Below are positions 54,901 through 57,409 of a stretch of DNA of 64,000 bases, piece after piece (the stretch's first letter is position 1; every line of letters starts with the position of its first letter). The stretch is from Trichobilharzia regenti. Taxonomy: Eukaryota > Platyhelminthes > Trematoda > Strigeidida > Schistosomatidae. The notes below the pieces were generated by a model. The model did no database searches and was not told the origin of the DNA. It saw only the letters and a program-made list of their open reading frames with translations. The stretch is taken from contig OX235265.1 of the NCBI GenBank assembly GCA_944472135.2, positions 90,180,984 to 90,244,983 on the forward strand. Reading direction: 5' to 3'. The position numbers and the translations under genes are program-made.

Positions 54901-57405
54901 GGAAATACTCCACTGTAATGGACTTCCAACAAAATCATTGCCAGTTTTCGTTGCAGTTCAGCATTGAGCCTTGCTCAGCAGGCATTCAGTTAGAACCGAA
55001 TAGAAAGTTGGACAGAAATCGCAAATGATGCTGAACAGAAGTTAGTATGAATGCTTAGATTTTGTTCATACTGGTTACCGTCTTTAACGGTGGAAAGGAA
55101 CACAAATATTTACAATACGCTCAGTTTTAAAAAGGTATCATTGAGATTTCTTAAAGGCGATACTGATTACAACCTCACTGTTCAATTACAGGTGTATCTG
55201 AGACCATACTATGCACTCATGAAACATCAACCAACTAAAACTAAGGGTTACTTATCGGTGTGGATAATTATTTGCCTTAGTCTCGTTCCATTTACATAAT
55301 ATCATTAGTATGACAAAAATGCACCCCTATCGAGAAGTACTGATGTAAAAATTTACACAACAAATAGATGAACTGCAGTAGGGGAAAAGCTAAACATTTA
55401 CCGTGATTTGAAAGAAAAAAAAGTAAAATGTGCCCAAAGCGTACCAAACAGAAGACTTACCCTCTGAGAATACAAAAAGAGGTGAGGTAAATTCAGAAAA
55501 ATTATCACTTTTAGTCTGTCTAAACTAATTCAATAGAATAACGCTATTAACGATGGATATATGTTAAGATCTTGGTCACTTGGAGTAAGAAACAGGGGTA
55601 AATTCTCGAATTATTCGATCAGTACCAAATGATAAAATTACAACTACTACTTGTTCATCGGATAAATCGAGCTCAAAAGAAATATTTATTTAGCCCTTGA
55701 TCTTTAGAAATTCGTACAGTTTTATAACACTGACCTCTATCGCTTCGGCTTAGAGAAACTGAGTAGGTTAGTTGAACGTAATATAAATAAGGCTTTTAGT
55801 TAAGCAAATGACAATAATCTTAACCAATAAACCACAATAACTACATCCTTCACATTGAATTATATCAGTTTAGTCTAATATAGTCTGGAGCACAACCACC
55901 AGTTTGAACCCCACCCCACTCAAGTAGTACCACTGGTCTTTACACAATAGGTGTAGCATATTATCAACTGCATGGAATTTCAGTTAGGCAGTTTACAAGT
56001 GAAAGCTAAGTACGTTTGAGAGACAAATCAATTGAGACAAATTCTGTGTTTAGCAATTTATGAGTTTTACCTAGTCAAAGTCCCTCCAATGATTTTAGTT
56101 CACATTAACCGTCAAAGCTAATCACTTACCATCCCCTACGTTGAAGGTACTATCTTTTGAATAAACGATGATATAGCTGATCAAAAGGAAGCAACCTGAT
56201 GAGAATCGAGAACTCTTCCTAGTACGAGTTTGTAACTGTGACTACAGAATGTAGTCACCCGTTATGACGTTTTATTCCTAACCAACGCCAGACTCAAACA
56301 AGTCTTTCCGTCTAGTCAAATAATTGACAGGTGATTAGTTGTCCAATTCTAATCCTCAAAAATGAGTGAGCCATATAATGACACCAAGATACTAAAAATA
56401 TCAATGCTTGGGGTAATTCTGACTAGGGATTCCAGATTAAAAACAGAAATTTATTTCACTTACATAACTTCTGCATCCGGTTCAACGGTCTCTTCTTGTT
56501 CTGAACCAGGGCTAAGAAGTATATCTCTGGTATTTGTAGTTACATCCAACTCAGGTCCTCCGTGATCGAGAAGTTTCATATTGTAAATAATCACTACGGT
56601 CCCTGAATTCTCTTTAAGTTTATCAAATTGTGCGAAGAAATCCTTCATGCAGCGGAATGGCGAATACTTCAGAATTATAAACATTTCGAGTTCATGCTAC
56701 AAGACTATGAAGCGCAAAGCAAACTTACTTTCTTCTTCTCTTCAGGAGTCTCCGCAATAGGAGTTTTCTCTGTGCCTTTAAACGAGGGCATAGGAACAAC
56801 TACCTTAAAAGAGAAATGCGTATTAGAATAATTCGAGTTGCACCTCATCAAGTTTCTCCTCTTCATGAAAAGTCCTTGAAAGAAATAAACATGTGTATAT
56901 TCCATCCTTTTTGGTGAACAAAATCAAGTCCTTTCCAATTCGCATAGAACCACTTTAAAGACAGTAGATAACTAGTAATACAAAACCTACGATTTTAAGC
57001 CATTCCCATACATACCTATGGCGGCACTGTCCTCACACTTCTTTAGTGACTTCCCGAATATTATGACATTTTTTACCTCATCTTAACATAAACCAGTATA
57101 CAGTGACACTAACCTGTTGTCATGCCGCAACCATTGTCCGCAAAACAAAGTAGGAAATTCCCACGTACGGAACTGTCCTTAACTGCAAGCATGTTACGAG
57201 AAAGCAGTCAAGACTAACTTGTATATATGTCCAGCTCTGTCGCACCAGCATCACGAGCATTATCAATAAGTTCCGCGATTGCACCAAACAGAAACTCATG
57301 GGTGGTCCTAAAATAAAACTTAAAAATTACGAAATGAAATTACGAGTTGGTGTGAAGATAGTCGTAACTAAGCTGCGCACGATTAAGCTGTGAGTATAAT
57401 TCCAT
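7297..57405 (-). CDS. MORC2: MORC2-like GHKL ATPase with CW zinc finger, 21 coding exons
   Basis: MORC proteins are nuclear ATP-dependent chromatin compactors; animal MORC2 acts in heterochromatin silencing. Coding exons: 57405-57344, 57307-57219, 57182-57114, 57081-56991, 56952-56844, 56803-56729, 56696-56464, 53261-53053, 52041-51959, 50459-50183, 46138-45899, 41326-41221, 37676-37565, 37307-36933, 34829-34626, 28837-28653, 21322-21232, 18103-18066, 15178-15046, 14837-14763, 7368-7297. They sum to 2928 bp (975 residues plus stop), all GT/AG, all phases consistent. The ATG follows an in-frame TAA (57430-57432) and gives the expected MORC2 start ([14 protein letters not shown]). GHKL motifs: ELIDNARDA (catalytic E33, Mg-binding N37), ADNGCGM (D66), [13 protein letters not shown]. 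Transducer about 140-240, coiled coil about 290-365, CW domain about 508-550 (CVQCDKC, KWR, NWQC, final C), proline runs about 626-651, acidic stretch about 719-742, C-terminal helices 883-975. Slightly shorter than vertebrate MORC2 (about 1030); I see no clear chromo-like domain. Exons 15-18 are the least conserved part and least certain. Confidence 0.94.
7600..7690 (+). mobile_element. SINE family A, 3' end fragment
   Basis: Contains AGCTTGAAGCCCTATGTTCC and CACTGAGGACGTG, the 3' end of family A, without a recognisable tRNA-like head. Confidence 0.55.
8051..8080. repeat. (TA)n microsatellite
   Basis: 30 bp of AT dinucleotides, about 290 bp upstream of the RTE target-site duplication. Confidence 0.95.
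8380..12137 (+). mobile_element. Full-length RTE-clade non-LTR retrotransposon (SR2-like)
   Basis: A 3758-bp element flanked by the 11-bp duplication ACCCGCCAGTT (8369-8379 and 12138-12148). It has a 161-bp leader, one long frame with endonuclease and reverse transcriptase, a 174-bp 3' UTR and a short (CAGA)n tail instead of poly(A), all typical of RTE. It lies in the last intron of the MORC2-like gene in antisense orientation. Exact duplication and an unbroken frame point to a recent insertion. Confidence 0.95.
8541..11963 (+). CDS. RTE polyprotein: APE endonuclease and reverse transcriptase
   Basis: 1140 residues from the first in-frame ATG; the frame is open from about 8469 but has no earlier ATG. 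N-terminal about 130 residues are polar and Pro/Ser-rich. APE-type endonuclease about 150-410: [29 protein letters not shown] and the catalytic DTDHALV. RT about 625-890: [39 protein letters not shown] and the catalytic YADDIVLL. C-terminal RTE block: [22 protein letters not shown] and NRCQWR. All catalytic motifs look intact and there is no internal stop, so it may be active. Target-primed reverse transcription is the known mechanism of the clade. Confidence 0.95.
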   Translation: MSNTNSQNFMPDRPWPGLTTTALPAAVSQGGSDKYATEAHQTKKNEQKQAACDRPQAVVPWALRSRNQLPRCGQPGSNNRPHNPKCTQNLSNPHLSLSSSPLPCLPPTDATPLLDGSSLPLHSVSTKNDESQKTTTDSLLKPRHQFHIGAFNVRTLCQIGQQASLAKTLASRAIDVCCVSETRIQDPSVVIHLTPPGQQDESSKFTLRVSGDATASSRGLAGVGIALSTRAEKTLLDWIPVDSRMCAVRLNGSVRRRKDCTTRRCLFVISAYAPTDCSSDETKDEFYQKLSSLVRKAKRSDIVVLAGDFNAQVGKLCQSEKDVGGTYGVPCQRTDNGDRLLQFCSDNHLFLVSTNFKHKERHCLTWRPPSSNQRWTQIDHIAISYRWRGSVGDCRSFWNTCVDTDHALVRARVCLRLNGRRKQLAVKPSRPQLDQETKSLFEEELAKRISEFDSCAHPGEAWKNIQSAIDTAVKAVNKANPKVSKNHWISTASSELIDARRLIPASSEFNEERKLHKRKLTKSLRKDREQWWVTKAKEMEKALAIGNTRQLFRLITESGGRRQFISETISEKNGSLISSQDRRLERWKEHFEEQFNLPTATLNLPAIHHVPEWDIDTGPPSVGEVTKAISNLKRGKAAGPDGIIPEVFKYGGDILVCRLTEVLGKVWESETVPSDWGKSLIIPIFKKGNKSSCDNHRGISLTNIVSKILGSVIMHRLSRTREEQTRENQAGFRPGRGCIDHIFTLRQILEHRHTFRRPTIVIFLDLKAAFDSVDRKVLWQCLTVKGVPRKYIALIKALYSNSRSRVRAYGELSSELVTTSGVRQGCPLSPFLFNFIIDMLMEVSLTERSDLGIDLLPGNNLMDLEYADDIVLLGEDADKMQSLLNTLSSNLRMFGMRFAPAKCKMLLQDWTTSTPNLVIGSEVIEHVDHFTYLGSCISTNGLIGDEISARIRKARAAFADLHHLWRRRDIRLSTKGRVYCSSVRSVLLYGSETWPIRVEDMKRLTAFDHRCLRSLSHVRWFHKVSNVDVRRRVLGKEGKSIDEAIKLHRLRWLGHVLRMPNHRLPRRALLADIGSGWKRASGGQTKTWHQSMKSLTVKLSQVGRCRLPGWGPRDSRNQWLETIGDMAQNRCQWRRCIQSL
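12387..12575 (-). mobile_element. Hammerhead-type SINE (family C), minus copy
   Basis: Reverse complement shows the tRNA-like head (CAGTGGCTCAATGGTGTACA), a core reading CTAATGA, helix II, GAAG (changed from CUGANGA/GAAA), and the tail TCATGATGAAGTCC. It faces the plus-strand copy at 12655, with about 80 bp between. Confidence 0.75.
12655..12795 (+). mobile_element. Hammerhead-type SINE (family C), plus copy
   Basis: Starts at CAGCAGGTCCTGGGTTCGAA (B-box region), then core CTGAAGA, GTCCC/GGAC-like helix II with changes and GGAAC in place of GAAAC, and the usual tail TGATGAAATCCTCC. The head A-box is missing or replaced. Confidence 0.72.
13800..14480 (-). mobile_element. RTE 5' leader and N-terminal fragment
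   Basis: Reverse complement begins GACCGATAGCTGCTACCTTG, the RTE 5' end, and runs through CGGTCACGCGACACTAACCC and the HGVGSCEVT segment also present near the start of the 8380 element. It stops before the endonuclease: RT and 3' end are absent. Nearly the same fragment occurs at 25955-26490. Confidence 0.78.
14763..14837 (-). CDS. MORC2: MORC2-like exon 20: C-terminal coiled coil
   Basis: 25 codons, phase 0 to 0: [20 protein letters not shown] then KKYDP. Matches the terminal leucine-rich helix of MORC2. Acceptor CCAACAG, donor GTAAGT. Followed by the largest intron (7394 bp), which holds the full-length RTE element. Confidence 0.92.
15046..15178 (-). CDS. MORC2: MORC2-like exon 19: conserved C-terminal block
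   Basis: Encodes [11 protein letters not shown], then [20 protein letters not shown] and GLRN. The LRYFLPP and FPL..YF..YE motifs are the recognised C-terminal signature of MORC2 proteins. Phase 2 in, 0 out, donor GTAAGT; the next intron is 208 bp. Confidence 0.93.
15360..16130 (+). mobile_element. Old RTE endonuclease-to-linker remnant
   Basis: Frame-shifted pieces match the RTE protein at 8541: [20 protein letters not shown] (endonuclease), a stretch near 15700-15830, then [20 protein letters not shown], corresponding to the element's [20 protein letters not shown]. Heavily diverged. The conservation of order suggests one ancient insertion. Confidence 0.6.
16806..17690 (-). mobile_element. 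RTE 3' fragment (WIGHTLRK family)
   Basis: Minus strand: about 17690-17230 gives RT palm-thumb remnants ([21 protein letters not shown]), and 17165-16935 gives [20 protein letters not shown] then [10 protein letters not shown] with [10 protein letters not shown]. Ends in CTAGGAATTAAAGGAAATAA at 16806. Broken by frameshifts. Confidence 0.8.
17695..17995 (+). mobile_element. RTE 3' end (8380 family), decayed
   Basis: Matches the last 250 bases of the 8380 element in order: GGTCCTCAGGATTCTAAGAA, AGGTGTAGATATCTTCGCTC, TCTCTGTGTGCTATACACGG, and the final AACTGTTGCAC. It abuts the oppositely oriented RTE fragment at 16806-17690. Confidence 0.7.
18066..18103 (-). CDS. MORC2: MORC2-like micro-exon 18
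   Basis: A 38-bp exon encoding [12 protein letters not shown] plus two bases of a lysine codon. Acceptor ACTTATAG, donor GTAAGC; phase 0 in, 2 out. With exon 19 it gives a helix running into VCLRYFLPP, as expected upstream of the conserved C-terminal block. Confidence 0.75.
18110..20015. other. Intron sequence without recognised genes
   Basis: AT-rich intron of the MORC2-like gene. The only structure I see is an inverted repeat at 19165-19282 (listed separately) and an (AAT)-rich patch near 19868. Confidence 0.5.
19165..19282. repeat. Short inverted repeat, 17-bp arms
   Basis: TGAGACGTAGGCTTTTC (19165-19181) pairs with GAAAAGCCTATGTCTCA (19266-19282) with one mismatch; the loop is 84 bp. 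Function unknown. Confidence 0.75.
20020..20200 (-). mobile_element. SINE, family B
   Basis: Minus-strand copy: head with B-box (GGTTCGATCC) about 20158 and partly deleted anticodon arm, the GGTCGGCCTGC body, and AAGCTGTAATCAAAAATAAA tail. Confidence 0.8.
20515..20990 (+). mobile_element. RTE RT remnant (WIGHTLRK family)
   Basis: Frame-shifted translation gives [14 protein letters not shown] (the RT ADD catalytic box) and KLEDAKSK, then a block with [13 protein letters not shown] corresponding to the family's [10 protein letters not shown]. Parallel to 31930-32250. Confidence 0.65.
21232..21322 (-). CDS. MORC2: Probable MORC2-like exon 17: polar linker
   Basis: 91 bp, acceptor ATATGCAG, donor GTAAGA, phase 2 in, 0 out. 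Encodes [20 protein letters not shown] and [10 protein letters not shown]. Consistent phase on both sides; low complexity, so confidence rests on splice signals. Confidence 0.7.
21453..21655 (-). mobile_element. Hammerhead-type SINE (family C)
   Basis: Full-length minus copy: head GTGGCTCAACAGTCTACGAG, B-box GGTCCTGGGTTCAAACC, core CGATGA with altered helix II and GTAAC, tail GTTTTCCAATGGTTC. Hammerhead function looks lost. Confidence 0.75.
21660..22625. other. Intron sequence, possible unassigned repeat
   Basis: No gene. 21770-21860 has a tRNA-like B-box on the minus strand (GGTTCGACTCC) that could be the head of another SINE, but I found no second copy. Confidence 0.35.
22630..22750 (-). 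mobile_element. Hammerhead-type SINE (family C), 3' half
   Basis: Reverse complement shows GTCCCAAACTAGTAC helix II region with TAAAT in place of GAAAC, then CTGTCCAGTACTCGCCGCTG and GGTTTTCCAATG. Head is reduced to CCAATAGGTGCGTAG. Confidence 0.68.
22795..22925 (+). mobile_element. Hammerhead-type SINE (family C), decayed
   Basis: Head GGCCCATTGGCTGAAATGTC, damaged B-box, core CCGAAAGAGTCCCAAACC without the second half of helix II. Preceded by the family leader motif GAAGTTGGAATTCATGGGTC. Inverted partner of the copy at 22630. Confidence 0.68.
23315..23475 (+). mobile_element. Hammerhead-type SINE (family C)
   Basis: Head GCCCCAGTGGCTTAATGATC, B-box GGTCCTGGGTTCGAACC, then a core that keeps GGGACGAAACAGCTGTCC but has lost the CUGANGA half (TTATTCACAAACAAG). 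Confidence 0.75.
23752..24490 (+). mobile_element. PLE fragment with inverted head copy
   Basis: 24070-24490 is a plus-strand GIY-YIG C-terminal remnant: [23 protein letters not shown] reading, then [14 protein letters not shown] and the tail AATAAATTGTGTTCGAAAC. 23752-23935 is the same sequence inverted, and 23940-23990 holds GTCAGACTAGCCGAACATAA in plus orientation. Same family and same layout as 46425-47640. Confidence 0.7.
24500..25394. other. Intron sequence without recognised features
   Basis: AT-rich; no long open frame and no match to the repeat families seen elsewhere in the window. Confidence 0.5.
25395..25580 (+). mobile_element. PLE GIY-YIG C-terminal fragment
   Basis: Translates [20 protein letters not shown] then [20 protein letters not shown], parallel to the [20 protein letters not shown] block of the copy at 48640. 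Isolated fragment. Confidence 0.72.
25730..25850 (+). mobile_element. Hammerhead-type SINE (family C), 3' half
   Basis: Starts at GTTAATGAGTCCCAAACTAA with TAGGACTGAG in place of GGACGAAAC, then the tail TTCTCTAACCGATATCAG and AATGAAATCCTG. No head. Confidence 0.65.
25880..26490 (+). mobile_element. RTE head-to-tail junction: 3' end then 5' leader
   Basis: 25880-25955 matches the last 75 bases of the 8380 family (CTACCTCT...AGCTTGAACTG...GCACGAAGTTTGATG). It runs straight into CTCGACCGATAGCTGCTACC, the family 5' end, and on through the leader and HGVGSCEVT segment. RT is absent. 26097-26480 is almost the same as the minus-strand fragment at 13800-14340. Confidence 0.75.
26500..27600. other. 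Intron sequence, no gene recognised
   Basis: Contains moderate open frames on both strands near 26580-27010, none with recognisable motifs. 26900-27010 has a Cys/Arg-poor polar frame on minus that I do not trust as coding. Confidence 0.4.
27605..27720 (+). mobile_element. tRNA-headed repeat (family D), copy 1
   Basis: TGTGGCTAATTGATCTAGAC with CTTGACTTTCTAAC and CCGAAGTTCGGGTAG matches the copy at 46255 (TGTGGCTTACTGGCCTAGAC, CCTGACTCCCAAC, CCGAGGTTAGGGTAG). Looks like a SINE head; no tail defined. Confidence 0.5.
27820..27970. repeat. Unclassified dispersed repeat, copy 1
   Basis: Shares AGGTAGAG..., TTTAACCT.GG, CAATTTA and TCTGACCTA-like blocks in order with 49895-50020. It lies next to the PLE 3' region at 27975 and could be part of that element. 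Confidence 0.5.
27975..28470 (-). mobile_element. PLE 3' end, third family, with hammerhead-like motif
   Basis: Minus strand reads [23 protein letters not shown], then [40 protein letters not shown], which is the C-terminal part of a GIY-YIG endonuclease (IL..E...R..EAW). The 3' region has CTGAAGA (28045-28039), a 6-bp helix GTCGTC/GACGAC and GAAA (28019-28016). Confidence 0.7.
28653..28837 (-). CDS. MORC2: Probable MORC2-like exon 16: Ser/Asn-rich linker
   Basis: 185 bp, acceptor CCACTCAG, donor GTAAAT, phase 0 in and 2 out. Encodes [31 protein letters not shown] and a polar tail. Its phase fits exons 15 and 17 exactly. Composition matches the linker but there is no family motif, so RNA evidence would decide. 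Confidence 0.68.
28899..28938. repeat. (TA)n microsatellite
   Basis: About 40 bp of TA dinucleotides, 60 bp upstream (gene sense) of exon 16. Confidence 0.95.
29057..29515. repeat. Foldback repeat with about 120-bp inverted arms
   Basis: 29057-29176 (GATATTAGATGATGGTTGGA... to CTCATGTCCCTT) pairs with 29397-29515 at roughly three quarters identity. The centre holds CCAATCAAAGTATCCAATGA and a tRNA-like B-box (GCGGGTTCGAATC). The arms share GACCTAGGTTTCGTG with the palindrome at 50568. Confidence 0.78.
30225..30957. repeat. Inverted repeat ends with hammerhead-like motif
   Basis: The 30245-30270 segment GAGATTGAAATGAGTAATTC returns inverted at 30918-30944 (GAATTACTCATTTCAATCTC). Just before the right arm, 30880-30913 reads CTGAAGA, a perfect 6-bp helix GTTCGG/CCGAAC, and GAAAC. 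Contains the second copy of the 4320 repeat (30530-30720). Possibly the terminal region of a PLE. Confidence 0.6.
31133..31368 (-). mobile_element. SINE, family A
   Basis: Minus copy with head (GTGCGTTGTTGGCACAGCGG, B-box GGTTCGATCCCC) and the family A body through CTTAAAGCTAGAGGCTTGAG reversed. Diverged but full length. Confidence 0.8.
31645..31915 (-). mobile_element. RTE 3' end (WIGHTLRK family), diverged
   Basis: Reverse complement carries TGACATCATACGCCAGACAG and the GAGTGTGACCCGAAGGGGCA block, equivalent to the family's CGAGTGGAACCAGGCCGAAA. It abuts the plus-strand RTE at 31920. Confidence 0.55.
31920..32866 (+). mobile_element. RTE 3' third (WIGHTLRK family)
   Basis: 5'-truncated copy: [12 protein letters not shown] (degenerate ADD box), [56 protein letters not shown], then [16 protein letters not shown] and [12 protein letters not shown] across frameshifts, ending CCCAAGGGAGCAATAATAAT. 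Very close in sequence to 45040-45812. Interrupted by frameshifts. Confidence 0.88.
33297..33319. repeat. (GACT)n microsatellite
   Basis: Five to six GACT units. Confidence 0.9.
33470..33605 (-). mobile_element. RTE 3' fragment (8380 family), inverted
   Basis: Reverse complement matches the end of the RTE frame (GAACCCAAT...CAAAGTGTCGTTCTCAATGG CGTAGATGCAT region). It is joined head-to-head with the plus-strand copy that follows. Confidence 0.6.
33606..34375 (+). mobile_element. RTE 3' end (8380 family)
   Basis: Corresponds to the 8380 element from about 11415 to its end: [58 protein letters not shown] block, then the 3' UTR and an (AGTC)n-like tail (CAATCAGTCAGTC). Frameshifts present. Confidence 0.88.
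34626..34829 (-). CDS. MORC2: MORC2-like exon 15: acidic and Ser/Thr-rich linker
   Basis: 68 codons, phase 0 to 0, acceptor TTTTTGTAG and donor GTAAGTG. Encodes an acidic block ([13 protein letters not shown]) followed by KRKEKEE and a Ser/Thr/Lys tail. Disordered linker; placed by splice sites, open frame and phase rather than by strong family similarity. Confidence 0.82.
34865..35600 (+). mobile_element. PLE 3' end
   Basis: Starts with [17 protein letters not shown] reading, then [20 protein letters not shown] and [20 protein letters not shown], the PLE C-terminus, followed by the AT-rich 3' UTR that matches positions 1-128 in reverse. Confidence 0.8.
35601..36545. other. Intron sequence, no gene
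   Basis: Short TA repeat at 36088-36106. 35950-36010 on the minus strand looks like a decayed tRNA-like SINE head (CAGTGGCTAAACGGTAATAC), not confirmed by a second copy. Confidence 0.4.
36550..36798 (-). mobile_element. SINE, family A, intact copy
   Basis: Minus copy with an almost intact tRNA-like head: GTGCGTCGGTGGCACAGCGG, B-box GGTTCGATCCCC. Body nearly identical to the copy at 39872. Lies 135 bp downstream (gene sense) of exon 14. Confidence 0.93.
36933..37307 (-). CDS. MORC2: MORC2-like exon 14: low-complexity proline-rich linker
   Basis: 125 codons, phase 0 to 0, acceptor TATCTAG and donor GTAAGT. Acidic start ([12 protein letters not shown]), serine/arginine stretch, a basic SPRKRP motif that could be a nuclear localisation signal, two proline runs, then a Gly/Pro/Gln/Arg segment ending RNSITPK. 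Likely disordered. Confidence 0.9.
37565..37676 (-). CDS. MORC2: MORC2-like exon 13: end of CW domain and basic helix
   Basis: Starts with the last zinc-binding Cys ([13 protein letters not shown]), then a lysine/arginine/glutamine-rich helix ([20 protein letters not shown]) like the second coiled coil of MORC2. Phase 2 in, 0 out; the next intron is only 257 bp. Confidence 0.93.
37980..38900 (+). mobile_element. PLE GIY-YIG region and 3' UTR
   Basis: Translates [43 protein letters not shown], then a frame-shifted tail and [14 protein letters not shown]. The GIY half is clear; the YIG half is replaced (AVRNVKST). Confidence 0.78.
39345..39600 (+). mobile_element. RTE 3' end (WIGHTLRK family)
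   Basis: AGCAGACCGTCGCGCGCCAG and CTATCGCTCGAATGGAATCC, then GAGGTGGACATGTAGGAGAT and ACGCTCAACTCGGAACTCAA GGGAATAATAATGG region. 5'-truncated terminal piece. Confidence 0.7.
39752..39780. repeat. (AC)n microsatellite
   Basis: About 28 bp of CA/AC dinucleotides. Confidence 0.95.
39872..40120 (+). mobile_element. SINE, family A, intact copy with target duplication
   Basis: Head GTGCGTCGGTGGCACAGCGG, B-box GGTTCGATCCCC, family A body and GGGAAAAAAAA tail. Flanked by TCACCCAGAAC (39861-39871) and TCACCTAGAAC (40121-40131), a one-mismatch target duplication. Confidence 0.93.
40140..40879. other. Intron sequence without recognised features
   Basis: No gene. 40560-40700 may be a very old family C SINE (AACCCTAACAGGAATCGAGC), too diverged to call. 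Confidence 0.4.
40880..41150 (-). mobile_element. Hammerhead-type SINE pair (family C), inverted
   Basis: 40895-41050 is a minus copy: B-box GGTCCTAGGCTCGAACCCC, core GATGAAGAGTCCC with AGGATGAAACAGCTGTCC, tail CATGATGAAATC. 41055-41150 is a plus 3' half (GGCTGTCCAGTACTCTCATA, GATGTCAGCCCATAACCC). The minus core keeps GAAAC and helix II but has an extra A after GATGA. Confidence 0.72.
41221..41326 (-). CDS. MORC2: MORC2-like exon 12: core of CW zinc finger
   Basis: Encodes [14 protein letters not shown] and [15 protein letters not shown]. With exon 11 (VQC) and exon 13 (C of CEDPEE) it completes a CW domain: CxxC, first Trp in KWR, second Trp in NWQC, final Cys. Phase 1 in and 2 out, matching its neighbours. 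Found by searching the 8.2-kb gap for the missing domain. Confidence 0.92.
41436..42724 (-). mobile_element. RTE 3' half (8380 family) with nested RTE
   Basis: Reverse complement follows the 8380 element from about 10978 to its end: [70 protein letters not shown]. The YADD box is damaged by a deletion near 42540-42590. Split by another RTE tail at 41888-42064. Tail CAGACAGATATA at the 3' end. Confidence 0.9.
41888..42064 (-). mobile_element. RTE 3' tail (WIGHTLRK family) nested in RTE
   Basis: Reverse complement starts GAGGAGGAGATGAAAGCATG and ends CTAGGAACTAAAGGATACAA with an (AAT)n tail. It sits between the host RTE's GAAGAGGC and AAGTTACATAG, where the uninterrupted element reads GACGAGGCTATAAAGTTACA. 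Confidence 0.9.
42768..42809. repeat. (AAT)n microsatellite
   Basis: 14 uninterrupted AAT units right at the 5' break of the RTE copy; probably grown from an RTE tail. Confidence 0.95.
42850..42995 (-). mobile_element. Hammerhead-type SINE (family C), decayed
   Basis: Minus copy with GTCCC-like helix II replaced by GTCCCTTAACAGTTATGAAA and CAACTGTCTAGTAATATCCC; only the 3' half is clear. Confidence 0.62.
43125..43370 (+). mobile_element. Hammerhead-type SINE (family C) with leader
   Basis: Leader CTAGTGGTCGAGTTTTATAT and GCAGAAGTTAGAATTAATGG, head GTCCCAGTGGCCTAATAATA, core GCCGAAGTCCCAAACAAACA AGGAGGAAAT region, tail CAATACTCCCTG. The same leader precedes the copies at 5570, 22795 and 23315, so it belongs to the unit. 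Confidence 0.7.
43670..43818 (+). mobile_element. Hammerhead-type SINE (family C)
   Basis: B-box GGTCCTGGGTTCGAACCCC, core GTGATGAAGAGTCCC, loop AGACTA, GGACTAGAGAAAC (four extra bases between helix II and GAAAC), tail CTGTCCAGTACTCTC and CATGATGAAATCCTCC. Best-preserved tail in the window. Confidence 0.75.
44250..44715 (-). mobile_element. RTE 3' end (8380 family)
   Basis: Reverse complement: AGACTAAGATGGTTAGGACA, GTCAAACCAAAACATGGCAC, GGTTGGGGTCCTCAGGACGG, AATCGTTCTCAATGACAGTG, and the 3' UTR ending in a (CAGA)n tail at 44262. Confidence 0.82.
44761..44974 (+). mobile_element. SINE, family A, 5'-truncated, with target duplication
   Basis: Starts inside the head (TGCACATGGTCCAGGGTTCG) and runs to GTGAAAGGAAAAAAA. 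Flanked by ACTGCATGATTA (44749-44760) and ACTGCACGATTA (44975-44986). Confidence 0.88.
45040..45812 (+). mobile_element. RTE 3' third (WIGHTLRK family)
   Basis: Sister of the copy at 31920: same KLVEEA start, [32 protein letters not shown], and GTRPKGKR end. It lacks about 16 bp after ATCGAGCG relative to its sister. Ends CCCAAGGGAGCAATAATAAA. Confidence 0.87.
45899..46138 (-). CDS. MORC2: MORC2-like exon 11: pre-CW helices, first CW cysteines
   Basis: Encodes [20 protein letters not shown], then [29 protein letters not shown] and the start of the CW zinc finger (SICVQC). The glycine/aspartate codon after VQC is split with exon 12. Typical MORC2 spacing between the [12 protein letters not shown] block and the CW domain. 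Confidence 0.95.
46255..46420 (+). mobile_element. tRNA-headed repeat (family D), copy 2
   Basis: TGTGGCTTACTGGCCTAGAC head and CATAGGTTCGACTT B-box; matches 27605-27720. It directly precedes the PLE at 46425. Confidence 0.5.
46425..47640 (+). mobile_element. PLE 3' half with inverted head fragment
   Basis: 46623-46970 reads the RT thumb ([40 protein letters not shown]). Then [29 protein letters not shown], the [20 protein letters not shown] block of GIY-YIG and [20 protein letters not shown]. The first 200 bp (46425-46622) is an inverted copy of 47386-47582. Frames shift several times. Confidence 0.82.
47700..48600. other. Intron sequence without recognised gene
   Basis: Between two PLE copies. 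Short open frames at 47922-48116 and 48175-48423 show no motif I know. It may include 5' sequence of the PLE at 48640. Confidence 0.4.
48640..49840 (+). mobile_element. PLE 3' half with intact GIY-YIG frame
   Basis: A 260-codon open frame (first ATG 48646, end 49428): RT end ([20 protein letters not shown]), linker with [14 protein letters not shown] sequence, [26 protein letters not shown] domain [20 protein letters not shown] with [11 protein letters not shown], and [20 protein letters not shown]. 5'-truncated, missing the catalytic RT. The YIG glycine is aspartate (YID). 49429-49840 is 3' UTR-like. Confidence 0.87.
49895..50020. repeat. Unclassified dispersed repeat, copy 2
   Basis: Resembles 27820-27970, including AGGTAGAGGTATTTATTTTT CAAATCTGG and CAATAGCCACCCAATTAGAG-like blocks. 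It follows a PLE here as well. Confidence 0.5.
50183..50459 (-). CDS. MORC2: MORC2-like exon 10: coiled coil and second transducer part
   Basis: Encodes [20 protein letters not shown], then [34 protein letters not shown] and [13 protein letters not shown]. These blocks are strongly conserved among MORC proteins, where they form the strands after the coiled-coil arm. Phase 0 in, phase 1 out, donor GTGAGT. Confidence 0.95.
50676..51014 (+). CDS. Unrecognised 112-codon frame, left palindrome arm
   Basis: ATG-started frame, [20 protein letters not shown] start, polar Ser/Lys/Asn part, then [20 protein letters not shown], a Cys-containing stretch ([19 protein letters not shown]), [12 protein letters not shown] and a hydrophobic end. 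The open frame extends 16 codons upstream without ATG. I do not recognise the family. Conservation between arms may only reflect sequence identity of the arms. Confidence 0.35.
   Translation: MVQMEIQSDISKSTERLTSKQSASKSKNEDNSSLTGLPGLLYIGKMGRLSLRQITVFIEDLCCEEARWCLSVITCGGVERRRRIHLSYASIVLAMFYLSNSGSLSTVQLFEA
51419..51757 (-). CDS. Unrecognised 112-codon frame, right palindrome arm
   Basis: Mirror copy of the frame at 50676-51014; the only residue difference I see is Val for Ile in [14 protein letters not shown] 1-bp deletion just upstream (GTGGAATGG against GTGGGAATGG) shifts the sequence before the ATG. Confidence 0.35.
   Translation of the reverse strand: MVQMEIQSDISKSTERLTSKQSASKSKNEDNSSLTGLPGLLYIGKMGRLSLRQITVFIEDLCCEEARWCLSVITCGGVERRRRIHLSYASVVLAMFYLSNSGSLSTVQLFEA
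51901..51935. repeat. (TA)n microsatellite
   Basis: About 35 bp of TA between the palindrome and exon 9. Confidence 0.95.
51959..52041 (-). CDS. MORC2: MORC2-like exon 9: coiled-coil helix
   Basis: Encodes [20 protein letters not shown], a helical segment that continues the coiled coil from exon 8. Acceptor TTTTAAG, donor GTGGGT, phase 1 in and 0 out. Just downstream, in intron 9, lie a TA repeat and the large palindrome. Confidence 0.9.
52686..52890 (+). mobile_element. SINE, family A-like, diverged
   Basis: tRNA-like head CTGGCGGTTTAGTGGTATAA with B-box AGTTCGATCCC, then GGCTCGGTAAAGAAGGAAGA TTGGGCGTTAGG and CTTGAAGCCCTATGTTCCAC. The head resembles a different tRNA than the other A copies. 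Confidence 0.72.
53053..53261 (-). CDS. MORC2: MORC2-like exon 8: transducer, start of coiled coil
   Basis: Encodes [21 protein letters not shown] and [10 protein letters not shown], the transducer strands shared by MORC2 proteins, then a charged helix ([17 protein letters not shown]) that opens the coiled coil. Enters at phase 2 and leaves at phase 1 with donor GTAAGT. The intron before it is 3202 bp, the first large one. Confidence 0.94.
54072..54285 (-). mobile_element. SINE, family A-like, diverged
   Basis: Reverse complement: B-box GGGTTCGACTCCC, GATAAAAGGAGAGGTTGGCG, TGAAACTGTATGTTCCACTC. Old copy in intron 7. Confidence 0.68.
54300..56460. other. Intron 7 sequence without recognised features
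   Basis: AT-rich intron. An open frame at 55051-55299 (plus) has no motif I recognise. Near 55800-55960 there are phrases like TTAACCAATAAACCACAATA that recall the palindrome arm start (TTAACCAATACACTACAATC), too short to assign. Confidence 0.45.
56464..57405 (-). CDS. MORC2: MORC2-like exons 1-7: GHKL ATPase and start of transducer
   Basis: Seven exons separated by introns of only 36, 36, 32, 38, 40 and 32 bp encode residues 1-243. Exon 1 starts at ATG 57405-57403. Exon 2 carries the N-box [19 protein letters not shown], exon 3 the FADNGCGM motif, exon 4 the FGKS and GNGLKS lid, exon 5 [12 protein letters not shown] and the SRTFHEEE strand, exon 6 VVVPMPS, exon 7 ILKYSPF and IIYNMKLL followed by GGPELDV. 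The codon for S104 is split across the exon 4/5 junction and reads correctly only when the intron 56990-56953 is removed. Confidence 0.95.
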
Positions 57406-57409
57406 GAGA

